Below are positions 1-7,070 of a DNA stretch of 64,000 bases, piece by piece. The notes below the pieces were generated by a model. That model did not search any database, was not told where the DNA came from, and was given only the letters and a program-made list of their open reading frames with translations. The position numbers were made by a program, and so were the translations under genes. Source of the DNA: Neolewinella antarctica (GTDB taxonomy: Bacteria > Bacteroidota > Bacteroidia > Chitinophagales > Saprospiraceae); assembly GCF_011927835.1 (NCBI RefSeq), contig NZ_JAATJH010000002.1:248001-312000 (forward strand), read 5' to 3'. Within the stretch, counting starts at the first letter, position 1, and each line of letters opens with the position of its first letter.

Positions 1-1123
1 GAGCTGCGGATACCTGATTATTCATTCGGTCGATCCCCTCTAGTTGTGCCGGAAATAACGCCAGGTAACCGGCCACGCAAAGAATCAAACCGGTCATGAT
101 TCCTTCGTTGAATGTTGCTCCGGTAAAAGCGCCGCCGACCAACCGGTGAATGCGGGTTGCGAGGGTAGAGGAATTCCCCCCGCCGGCCGCCATGGCGAGG
201 TTTGGGGCGACGAGCTGGCGCGCCTGTAACTCCACCAACGTTTTAGCGTAACCAACGCGTTTCCCGGTCGCGGCCACGGCGAGGTCGTCGCAGCAGTGCT
301 CCCGTTCTTCCCCGATGCGGGCGTTCATCCACCAAACGCCGGGGTGGAAGAAGAATAGGGTGTTGATCAGGCTCTGGACGATGCCGACTACGTAGTCGTG
401 GCGGCGCACGTGAGCGAGTTCGTGGGCGAGGATGGATACGATTTCCCTTTGGCGTAGCTCGGCCAGTAGCTCCGGTGGGAACAGAATGGCCGGTTTCAGC
501 CAACCTACGGTGAGGGGCGAGTTGACCCGTTGCGAGATTAGGTAGCGGACGTGCCGCTTCACGCCGATCTTCTCTTCGAGTTCTTGAATGGTGGCCGCCC
601 ATTCCGCCGGGAAGCGACTGACGCCGTAGTGCCTTAGCCGTTGCACGTAAGCTAATTGCCCCAGGAAACGGAGTTGCATGATCAGCACGCCCAGTAGCCA
701 GAGGGTAACGATAACGGGTAGGTGGGTGTCGAAGTAGGCCCGCATTTGTTGGCCAATTCCGGTACTCGTCGCTTCAGTCTGGACCTGGTCGGTTCGGAAC
801 TCGTAGGAGCCTGGCGTCGGCACTGCCGTTCCATTAATCTCTGCACCTGCGGCCTCGCCCACATCTGGTGCACCTTTCAGGGAAACTATTGTTGGACTGG
901 TGCTAGCCGTATTATAGAGCTGGCTAAAAGTAACGCCCGCCGACACCAAAAAAGCCGTCAGCAAACCAATCGAAACCAAGTAGCGGGACCGGGGTGAAAA
1001 CCGGCGCAACAACACCAATAACAAGCCGAGTAAAAGCGCGAACGCGGCACCCTGCCAGAGGGCGTGGATCAGCGTCCAGCCGAGCGCGTGGGTGAGTTGG
1101 GGTGGGAAAATTTGCTCAATCAT
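1..1123 (-). CDS. M56 family (BlaR1-like) membrane metallopeptidase, partial
   Basis: Membrane-anchored zinc metallopeptidase of the BlaR1/MecR1 (M56) family, the expected antirepressor partner of the BlaI-type repressor encoded immediately upstream. The start is the ATG at 1121-1123, which shares 8 bp with the end of blaI. The N-terminus has the family pattern LGWTLIHALWQG followed by hydrophobic segments. The zinc site is HELAHVRRHDY (His234, Glu235, His238; bases 410-424), followed by HPGVWW and EREHCCDD, all typical of M56. The frame stays open to base 1, so the C-terminal part is missing. Residues about 89-94 (GEAAGA) are encoded by a copy of the dispersed 16-bp repeat and lie in the extracytoplasmic linker. 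In this family ligand sensing activates the protease, which leads to cleavage of the repressor; the ligand here is unknown. In Bacteroidota such pairs often control TonB or stress functions rather than beta-lactamase. Confidence 0.9.
   Translation of the reverse strand, partial: MIEQIFPPQLTHALGWTLIHALWQGAAFALLLGLLLVLLRRFSPRSRYLVSIGLLTAFLVSAGVTFSQLYNTASTSPTIVSLKGAPDVGEAAGAEINGTAVPTPGSYEFRTDQVQTEATSTGIGQQMRAYFDTHLPVIVTLWLLGVLIMQLRFLGQLAYVQRLRHYGVSRFPAEWAATIQELEEKIGVKRHVRYLISQRVNSPLTVGWLKPAILFPPELLAELRQREIVSILAHELAHVRRHDYVVGIVQSLINTLFFFHPGVWWMNARIGEEREHCCDDLAVAATGKRVGYAKTLVELQARQLVAPNLAMAAGGGNSSTLATRIHRLVGGAFTGATFNEGIMTGLILCVAGYLALFPAQLEGIDRMNNQVSAA
843..858 (-). repeat. Dispersed short repeat (DSR), copy 1, inside M56 gene
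   Basis: Reverse-orientation copy with two differences from the consensus GCGCGGNCGCGGGTGC. It is in frame in the M56 gene, where it encodes GEAAGA. Confidence 0.6.
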
Positions 1124-1508
1124 CGTCCTCGGTGTCTAATTGGTTAAGAAAAGTGCGGAGCTCCGCGATCTCCTGCTTGCTGGCCCGGCCGTTGCCGAGC
1201 GCCCGCATGACGAGGCCCTTGGTGGAGCCGCCGAACGTGCGGTCGAGAAAGCCGTCGAGTAGGTTTTCCTGAATGGCGTGTTTCTCGACGGCCGCGGTAT
1301 AAACGTGCTTGCGGCCCGCGCTTTCCCGCGTCAGCAAACCCCGGTCGAAGGCGATTTGCATCGTCTTCAGCACGGTAGTGTAGACAACGGGCTTGTCGCC
1401 GTCGAGCGCCTCGTGAATCTCCCGGACACTCAGCGGGCCGCGCGCCCAGAGTTGTTGAAGGATGACGAGCTCGGCGGCGGTGGGTTGAAAATTGGGCGGT
1501 GATGCCAT
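1116..1508 (-). CDS. blaI: BlaI/MecI/CopY-family transcriptional repressor
   Basis: Winged-helix repressor of the BlaI/MecI/CopY family, 130 residues, the normal family length. The N-terminal half carries the winged helix (AELVILQQLWARGPLSV, then VVYTTVLKTM as recognition region), and the C-terminal half is the dimerisation and cleavage region. The ATG at 1506-1508 follows three closely spaced 16-bp dyads (1513-1582) that look like its own operators, so autoregulation is likely. It overlaps the start of the M56 peptidase gene by 8 bp, giving a translationally coupled repressor-protease operon. The acidic tail LDTEDDD is unremarkable. The target regulon beyond itself is not visible in the window. 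Confidence 0.93.
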   Translation of the reverse strand: MASPPNFQPTAAELVILQQLWARGPLSVREIHEALDGDKPVVYTTVLKTMQIAFDRGLLTRESAGRKHVYTAAVEKHAIQENLLDGFLDRTFGGSTKGLVMRALGNGRASKQEIAELRTFLNQLDTEDDD

Positions 1509-1512
1509 CTGG

Positions 1513-1528
1513 TACGAATTGATTCGTA
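1513..1528. promoter_or_regulatory. blaO1: Probable BlaI operator 1
   Basis: TACGAATTGATTCGTA, a 7-bp perfect inverted repeat with a 2-bp centre, ends 5 bp upstream of the blaI start codon. It matches the pattern TACGRA-N4-TTCGTA shared with two further sites upstream. Confidence 0.75.
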
Positions 1529-1535
1529 GTAAAAG

Positions 1536-1551
1536 TACGGAACGTTTCGTA
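1536..1551. promoter_or_regulatory. Probable BlaI operator 2
   Basis: TACGGAACGTTTCGTA, the same 16-bp dyad with one mismatch in the left arm. Its centre lies 23 bp from that of operator 1. Confidence 0.7.
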
Positions 1552-1566
1552 GTTGCGCAAGTGATC

Positions 1567-1582
1567 TACGAAGTATTTCGTA
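1567..1582. promoter_or_regulatory. Probable BlaI operator 3
   Basis: TACGAAGTATTTCGTA, with 6-bp perfect arms and a 4-bp centre. Its centre lies 31 bp from that of operator 2. Confidence 0.72.
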
Positions 1583-1710
1583 ATTGGTGTTTGTTTATGT
1601 GTTTGATAAATACATTATTAAACTACTGCATCCCAAGTGAATGGCAATTTCCTGTACCTTAAGTACTTGATAAATTTATTATCACTTCTTTCTTGCTCCG
1701 ACGGCTATCA

Positions 1711-1766
1711 TGTCCCCCCTCTACCTTCGGACGCGTCGACCCCGTCGTAAGCCCGGGGGAGAGGGT
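1711..1766. repeat. CTCT/AGAG palindromic repeat element, intergenic copy
   Basis: A C-rich left end (CCCCCCTCTACC), a TTCGGA segment and a right end GCCCGGGGGAGAGGG form an imperfect inverted repeat. The same right end and the same TTC-CGGA segment recur in the element inside cusB (54949-55009), and the right end recurs inside cusA (51857-51889). It lies between the blaI operators and the lipoprotein gene. Confidence 0.5.
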
Positions 1767-1837
1767 TACAAAATACACGTTTAACATTGGTCAAGTACCT
1801 TGGCTCAACCCCTACCATCATCAACTACTGACGCCGC

Positions 1838-2350
1838 ATGCCACACCAATCCGTCCTAATTTACTGCCTACTACTGAGCGTATTCGCCGCGTGCGGCAAC
1901 CCAACCGGCGTCAATGCACCACCGACCGCAACGGTAGCGGCCAATCAGGAAGCCACCAAAGCCGCCATCCTCAAAGTACTCAACGACGAAACCATCGCCG
2001 CCTTCAACCGCGACTACGCCGGCTGGCAAGAAAAATGGGTACACGAACCCTACGTCGCCAAAACCTACATGAACTTCGCCGACAGCAGCCTGACCGAAAC
2101 CCTGGGCTGGGCTGCGGTGGATGCTTTCGTAGTGGACTACTTCGCCGCCCACCCCGAACCCGATCCGCTACCCACGCCGCTTACGGACATCGACGTACGT
2201 CTGTACGGCACCGGTGCCTGGGTCAGCTACGCGCAGAACGACCCCGCCCGTGGCCGCAAGCGCGAAACCCGGTTGCTGGAGTTGGTGGAGGGCGAGTGGA
2301 AAATTGCCGGGATGCAGACGGTTATTTACGGAGAGGGCAGTACCGAGTAA
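1838..2350 (+). CDS. Putative lipoprotein, SnoaL/DUF4440-like
   Basis: A 170-residue exported lipoprotein. The N-terminus has a signal peptide ending in a lipobox (LSVFAAC, Cys about residue 19), so it should be lipidated and anchored in a membrane. The mature part (from about residue 39) is a small alpha+beta domain with AAILKVLNDETIAAFNRDYAGW near the start and a final strand pair ending in VEGEWKIAGMQTVIY. That pattern resembles the NTF2-like SnoaL/DUF4440 fold, where a tryptophan before the last strand is common. No catalytic residue can be assigned. It stands alone between the BlaI operon (divergent) and a convergent barrel gene. The start is the first ATG giving the signal peptide; the longer overlapping open frame is not protein-like. 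Confidence 0.8.
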   Translation: MPHQSVLIYCLLLSVFAACGNPTGVNAPPTATVAANQEATKAAILKVLNDETIAAFNRDYAGWQEKWVHEPYVAKTYMNFADSSLTETLGWAAVDAFVVDYFAAHPEPDPLPTPLTDIDVRLYGTGAWVSYAQNDPARGRKRETRLLELVEGEWKIAGMQTVIYGEGSTE

Positions 2351-2472
2351 CGGGGAGCGAACGTAAAGGCGAACATGGATTGAGATTCTTCTCCATTCAG
2401 GTTGCTTGGGTAGGAAAGGATTGATTTCTAACTTGAAACTTCATCAGCAGCGACTCTTTTCGTTCCTCCACA

Positions 2473-3519
2473 TCACCGCCGAATAACCCACCTGATACCG
2501 GCGCTCAGGCCGAAGTAGCCCGTCCCGGAAAGCTCTCCCGTCAGGTAGCGAAAGCTGGGTCCGAACTCAAGGGCGAAGTCTTCGCGCAGGAAATACTGCC
2601 CGCCGCCGGCCAGGCCGAGCGCCAGGTTAAAGCGACTGCCTCCGTCGATGATACCCGAAGTAGTGAAGCTACCGGACGCCGTGCTGAAGCCGGCACCAAC
2701 CGAGGTCTCCCCGAAAAAACGCAGCCGGCTTACCTTCCCGAAAAAGCGGCGCAGGCGGACGTCCGCCGCTAAATTGAAACTGGATAGTAGTCTGTTGCTC
2801 CTGTCCCCGATCCGACCGTACCCCAGCAGCACGCCCGCCCCGATGGCCGTGCGTTCGTTCAAAAACCGGTAGGCGGAAGGGAGCACGGTAACCGACGTTC
2901 CGAGCCGCTGAAAGTTTGCGAGGAATAAATTAGTCCCCAGTAGGTAATCGCCCTTCACGTAGCCGCGCGGGACAAAAGCTTCGGCCCGGGGGCGGAGGTT
3001 AAACTCGAAGCGCGTACCCAGCGATACCCCGTTCGAAAAATTACCGACGTTGTAAGCCAGTACGGGGGCGAATAGAACGTTATCCGTAAGCGACAACTGG
3101 TAGCCCACTTCCAGGCCGGCACCCAGTTGGTTGTCGCTACGAGAGGTAAAACTGTAGTCCAGCGCAAGGCCGACGAATAGATCAGCACCGGGGGTATCGG
3201 TCACATAGTACCGCACGTTAGGAGATAACTGGAGAAAATCAGCGTTAAAACCTTCCCCAAAGCCGGAGAAATATGAAGTCTCCATGCCCACTAAAAACCG
3301 GTTCGTTAACGCGTACCGGGCGCTAACGGAAAAGCCCAGGGTGGTTTCTTCGAGCTCCGTAAAGATGGTCCCGTTCAAGTTCGTGCTCGCGATAGTAGTT
3401 TCGAAATTGGCTACGTTGCTTACGTCCGTGTCGTAGGAAAGTAGCCAGTCGCCTTTTTCGATTTGTGCGGAGAGGGATAGGGTGGTGATTAGGGTGATGA
3501 GCAGGGTAATGTGCCGCAT
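2473..3519 (-). CDS. Hypothetical outer-membrane beta-barrel protein
   Basis: A 348-residue exported protein with a clear signal peptide (ITLLITLITTLSLSAQ). The mature chain is a series of alternating amphipathic strands with many Gly, Tyr and aromatic girdle residues (for example FLVGMETSYFSGFGEGF, LFVGLALDYSF), and it ends in an aromatic-containing strand GLSAGIRWVIRR. There seem to be two barrel halves, residues about 25-175 and 185-348, each opening with a strand of the form GDWLLSYDTDVSN or GDYLLGTNLFLAN, so an internal duplication is possible. It resembles the general Bacteroidota 'outer membrane beta-barrel' families, but no substrate can be named. It is convergent with the upstream lipoprotein and divergent from the defence genes. 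Confidence 0.8.
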   Translation of the reverse strand: MRHITLLITLITTLSLSAQIEKGDWLLSYDTDVSNVANFETTIASTNLNGTIFTELEETTLGFSVSARYALTNRFLVGMETSYFSGFGEGFNADFLQLSPNVRYYVTDTPGADLFVGLALDYSFTSRSDNQLGAGLEVGYQLSLTDNVLFAPVLAYNVGNFSNGVSLGTRFEFNLRPRAEAFVPRGYVKGDYLLGTNLFLANFQRLGTSVTVLPSAYRFLNERTAIGAGVLLGYGRIGDRSNRLLSSFNLAADVRLRRFFGKVSRLRFFGETSVGAGFSTASGSFTTSGIIDGGSRFNLALGLAGGGQYFLREDFALEFGPSFRYLTGELSGTGYFGLSAGIRWVIRR

Positions 3520-3822
3520 GGATTGGTGTTTTTTGTAGTTAAAGGTGTTTGAGTGGGGCCGTTTGCTTACGGCGTGGGTTTGGGAGGTGAAAATAGCGAC
3601 TAGTACCGGTTTTCTGTGTGCCCCAGACGTTAAGGCAGCCGTAAATTCTGGCGCGGCCGCGGGTGCGGGGGAGGTAGAAACGCCTTATTGACTTGTAGTA
3701 CTTTGGGTGTAGACACTCAATACGGCTTCGGGGTAGCTCCGTGCTTAGGTAACCATCGAGGCGAATCGCAAACAAACCTTATCCCACCAAAAAACCTTAT
3801 ACTTGTGAAAATTTCACAAACC
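3520..3822. other. Intergenic region between barrel gene and rloA
   Basis: A divergent spacer with no convincing gene. It holds one perfect DSR copy (3651-3666) and, close to rloA, a sequence TATACTTG (3797-3804) that is one base off the TAnnTTTG promoter form. An in-frame GTG at 3805 is an alternative rloA start. Confidence 0.5.
3651..3666 (+). repeat. Dispersed short repeat (DSR), copy 2
   Basis: GCGCGGCCGCGGGTGC, an exact match to the consensus, in the intergenic region upstream of rloA. Confidence 0.75.
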
Positions 3823-5088
3823 ATGGTGCTCAGTTTCAGTGTCGGCAACTTTCGCTCCTTCCGTGAAGTACAGACCTTCAACATGATGGCAACCGATAAG
3901 AAGCCGCGTTTTGAGTTTCAAAACGACAACCTCATCCCGGTAACGGATAAGATAGCGGGGCTAAAAGTTAACGTGGCTTACGGAGCGAACGGTAGTGGAA
4001 AGAGTAACCTGATACAGGCATTTATCGAGTTTATACACATCTGCAAAAAATCTTTAGTTGGTCCCTCCGCACTCCAGGGCCTCGTTCCTTTTCTTTTAGC
4101 GGACGACTCCCCGAAGCAACCCACTTTTTTCGAGATCGTGGTAGCGGCGGAAGGTATAATTTACCGCTACGGATTTGAAGCCGACACCAAGCGATTTCAC
4201 TCAGAATGGCTCTACGTGGAAGAGAATGGTCACGAAGAAATGTACTTCGATCGATCTAAAGAGGGCGTTAATATCAACGATCGATCCTTTAGCGAAGGGC
4301 GGAAAATTATGAGTAGTCTCGATCCCGAAGTAAGCACGTTGGATGATGACAAATTACTGCTTAGCTTAGGCATCTTGCAGAAAAGTAAGACGCTACTTCG
4401 TCTGCAAGCAGCACTAGAAAAGATCATTATGGTCGAAAACGAACTCGGAGATCATTTGCACGGACTCGCCATGGAAATGCTAAGGGATCAGGACGTTCGT
4501 CAGAAGACTGCTAAGCTGCTAAACAACCTTAGCGTCGACGTTGACTACATTCTGCATACGGGAGTTGCCGAAGATCAGGAATTCATCAAAGATTCCGGGG
4601 CAGCAATAGATAGCCTTAATGACAAAATTATCTTCGGCCACATTATGGGTAAAAACCCCGATGGAAAAGATAAAGTGTCCGCCTGGCTAATGGAAAGCCT
4701 AGAGTCCGCCGGCACCCAAAGGCTAACACTTCTGGCTCCCTACCTACTAGCGACCGTTGCTAAAGGCTACACCCTCATCATCGACGAATTCGAATCCCGC
4801 CTCCACACCAACCTCTCCCGCGCCATCATCGAGATGTTCATCGAGCCGGACAGTAACCCCAATAACGGCCAACTAATCGTGGCTACCCACGACACGAACC
4901 TGCTCAGCGCTAACCTGCTCCGGCGCGACCAAATTACCTTCTTGCAAAAAAAGGAGGATAAATCCACGGAAATCTTTCGCCTATCCGACATCAAAGGCGT
5001 ACGCAGCGACCGTAGCCACGAGAAGGACTACCTGACGGGCCGCTACGAAGCCATCCCCAACATCGACCGCCTAATCTTCACGGAATAA
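3823..5088 (+). CDS. rloA: RloA/AbiLi-like AAA15-family ATPase
   Basis: An ATPase of the AAA15/OLD-like group, 421 residues. The chain begins with the family signature MVLSFSVGNFRSF (the new ATPase starts with a strand followed by NFRSF). Walker A is GANGSGKS (residues 54-61), Walker B is TLIIDEFES (Asp321, Glu322), and the H-loop is ATHDTN (His356). The ATG at 3823 is chosen because it begins exactly at this signature; an in-frame GTG lies 18 nt earlier. The stop overlaps the start of rloB (TAATG), so the two are translationally coupled. RloA and RloB were named for being linked to type I restriction genes, and here they face hsdS. The pair also matches the AbiL abortive-infection layout (ATPase plus RloB-type TOPRIM partner). 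A role in phage defence is an inference from family and neighbourhood. Confidence 0.87.
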   Translation: MVLSFSVGNFRSFREVQTFNMMATDKKPRFEFQNDNLIPVTDKIAGLKVNVAYGANGSGKSNLIQAFIEFIHICKKSLVGPSALQGLVPFLLADDSPKQPTFFEIVVAAEGIIYRYGFEADTKRFHSEWLYVEENGHEEMYFDRSKEGVNINDRSFSEGRKIMSSLDPEVSTLDDDKLLLSLGILQKSKTLLRLQAALEKIIMVENELGDHLHGLAMEMLRDQDVRQKTAKLLNNLSVDVDYILHTGVAEDQEFIKDSGAAIDSLNDKIIFGHIMGKNPDGKDKVSAWLMESLESAGTQRLTLLAPYLLATVAKGYTLIIDEFESRLHTNLSRAIIEMFIEPDSNPNNGQLIVATHDTNLLSANLLRRDQITFLQKKEDKSTEIFRLSDIKGVRSDRSHEKDYLTGRYEAIPNIDRLIFTE

Positions 5089-5748
5089 TGCCCAGAAACC
5101 CCAAAGCCTTCCGGCCGGTCGGCGAAGGGTCGGAAAACCGTCGAACGCAACCCGGTCGGTAAGATCTTCTACGTAATCGGTGAAGGAGAAAACACGGAGA
5201 AGTACTACTTCGAATCCTTTAGCCGAAAAGGCCAAGTACAAGTTAAATACCAGCATTACCGGCGCAGCAACCGCCAGTTGATCGAAAAAGCCATCGCCAA
5301 TACGAGGGGCAAAAACTATTCCGCCGTCTGGGTAGTCATCGACCTCGATCTGAACCCGGCTATGGCGGAAGCTGAACAGTACCGGCAACTAACGGAAGAC
5401 TTGGCTTACGCAGAAAGGAACAAGATCAATGTCGCCTATTCCGCGGATGCCTTTGAACTGTGGTTCCGACTTCACTACGAAAACGTCACCGGCTTTCTCG
5501 GCCGCGAACAACTCTACGAGGATTTGAGCCAGCGCTGGACCGTTAATTACGATCCTGACGGCAAAGCACAAGCGTTTGCGCAGTCAATCCCACAACTGAT
5601 CTCGGAGGACGATGCCGCTAACCAAGAGAATGCAATCGCGTGCGCTAAAAATCAGCACCAAGCAGTACAACACCTTCCGCTCAGCGAGCAAGGTGCCGTA
5701 ACTACCGTTTACCAGTTGGTTGCCGCGCTGCTGGAATCTGCCCGGTGA
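5088..5748 (+). CDS. rloB: RloB/AbiLii-like TOPRIM-type protein, apparent frameshift near start
   Basis: RloB-family protein, the usual partner of RloA. The recognisable domain begins with FYVIGEGENTEKYYFE (bases about 5170-5215), a TOPRIM-like acidic start, then WVVIDLDLNP and the family hallmark DAFELWFRLHYE. The frame coding for this region has no ATG, GTG or TTG between the rloA stop and 5278. The ATG overlapping the rloA stop (5088) is one base out of frame and would stop after 24 codons. Removing a single C from the CCCC run at 5099-5102 joins that ATG to the domain and yields a normal basic N-terminus (MPRNPKPSGRSAKGRK). So this is a recent frameshift, a programmed shift or a sequencing error; corrected length about 219 residues. 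A TTG at 5278 would truncate the domain. The stop lies 2 bp from the convergent hsdS stop. Confidence 0.78.
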
Positions 5749-5750
5749 CG

Positions 5751-7070
5751 TTACTGGGTATCGCCCACCGTCACCTCACCGCTCATCAGGAGGGGGAGGA
5801 GCCAGTCGCGGAGGTTGGCTAGTTGGGTGTTTTCTTTCAAGTTTAATTGCTTCTTAGCATCAAATTCATTTAGTAAATGGTAAAATTTTAACACAACATC
5901 TCTAGGTGGTAATGCAACTCGAATGGAAGCCATTGCCGAATCAAAAAGTAAATTCTTGATTCCGCTTGTCTTGCCTTCGAAATTAAAAAAAACTCCCTGA
6001 TCGTACGCCTTTTTCCAGTGCATTACAAAGTAGTAGAAATATGCAGAATCCTTTAATGTAAGTGCTTTGCAAAAGTTAGAACAAATCAACGGTTTGTTAA
6101 ACCGATTAAGAGCATACTCACTCACATATCCTAGACGTCCCGTTGATTGCGTTGGACTCCCTCCCGAAATTTCAACAATGAGATCATGCGCTGATAAGAT
6201 TTTATGACTGTTCTTTTCAAGAATAAATCTATCAGGAGGACTGAGGTCGGCAATTCCAGAAAGGCCATCCAAATCTGTGCCACGCAGGCAGGTCACGTGC
6301 TTAACGTAATTACCTGTTTTAGCCTCCTTGCCCCAATCACCCCCTTTGTATTCTGCAATCAACTCACTGAACGTGTTCACTTCCCACTTAACCGGAATAT
6401 CCCGCCCCAACCCCGCATCAAACCGCATCGCCCCACCCGAACTCCGGTAAGGCCGCCCCGCCGCATCCGGAAAATCAAACTGCAAAAACCAGTAGTCGTA
6501 GATCGTGCGGGCTAGGTTTTCTAGCTCGGTGTTGATGCGGTTGTTTAGGTCTATTTTGGCGTCTATATCTGAAAGTACGTTTGCAATTCTACATTGTTCT
6601 TCCATTAATGGAAGTGAGAGCTTGAATTTAGGGAAATCTGAAATTGGAATTCTTTTGACCGTTGCGCCTACGATAACGTTCTGCTCCATCGTTTGACGCC
6701 ACTCCGAACTAAGGAAGTAGTAAAGTAAAAATTGAGGTAATACTTGCCGTTTGTCTAACCGTAGCAAAGCCATTCTTCTACCTAGGCAACATCTAAGGTT
6801 ATGTGGCAGCAATCCGTATCTGTGAAGACTAGCTTCATAAATAAAAACTACATCGTTTTCTTGAGGTAAAACGCGTTTGGTCCAGCGACTAAAATCTTTC
6901 TCTGCTATATGCTTGATTTGGCTGAGATCCAGTCTTCCATCTTCATTTAGATTTTTTACTCCTAAGAAAACAGGGCCAGTTTCAGAAGGTGAAGGAGTTG
7001 CATGAGGTCCATCAAATAATCCTTCAATTATATCCTTAATCTTATACTCTTTCCAATTCTTTCTCATCAA
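5751..7070 (-). CDS. hsdS: Type I restriction-modification specificity subunit HsdS
   Basis: DNA-recognition subunit of the type I restriction-modification complex, 439 residues. It has the expected two target-recognition domains (residues about 5-160 and 220-390), each followed by a conserved helical spacer. The first spacer is EEQCRIANVLSDIDAKIDLNNRI, the second lies near KQLNLKENTQLANLRDWLLPLLMSGEV. The start codon overlaps the hsdM stop by 4 bp. Base composition inside the recognition domains (about 5830-6350 and 6530-7060) is visibly richer in A and T than the surrounding genes and than hsdM/hsdR, as expected when recognition domains are swapped by recombination. The target sequence cannot be deduced from sequence alone. 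Confidence 0.95.
   Translation of the reverse strand: MMRKNWKEYKIKDIIEGLFDGPHATPSPSETGPVFLGVKNLNEDGRLDLSQIKHIAEKDFSRWTKRVLPQENDVVFIYEASLHRYGLLPHNLRCCLGRRMALLRLDKRQVLPQFLLYYFLSSEWRQTMEQNVIVGATVKRIPISDFPKFKLSLPLMEEQCRIANVLSDIDAKIDLNNRINTELENLARTIYDYWFLQFDFPDAAGRPYRSSGGAMRFDAGLGRDIPVKWEVNTFSELIAEYKGGDWGKEAKTGNYVKHVTCLRGTDLDGLSGIADLSPPDRFILEKNSHKILSAHDLIVEISGGSPTQSTGRLGYVSEYALNRFNKPLICSNFCKALTLKDSAYFYYFVMHWKKAYDQGVFFNFEGKTSGIKNLLFDSAMASIRVALPPRDVVLKFYHLLNEFDAKKQLNLKENTQLANLRDWLLPLLMSGEVTVGDTQ

Noticed and set aside
1693-2424. 243-codon frame overlapping the lipoprotein gene
   Set aside because: It is Arg/His-rich and not protein-like; the frame at 1838 with signal peptide and lipobox is the gene.
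5278-5748. TTG at 5278 as the rloB start
   Set aside because: It would remove the GEGENTE segment, which is clearly coded upstream in the same frame. A frameshift near 5099 is a better explanation.
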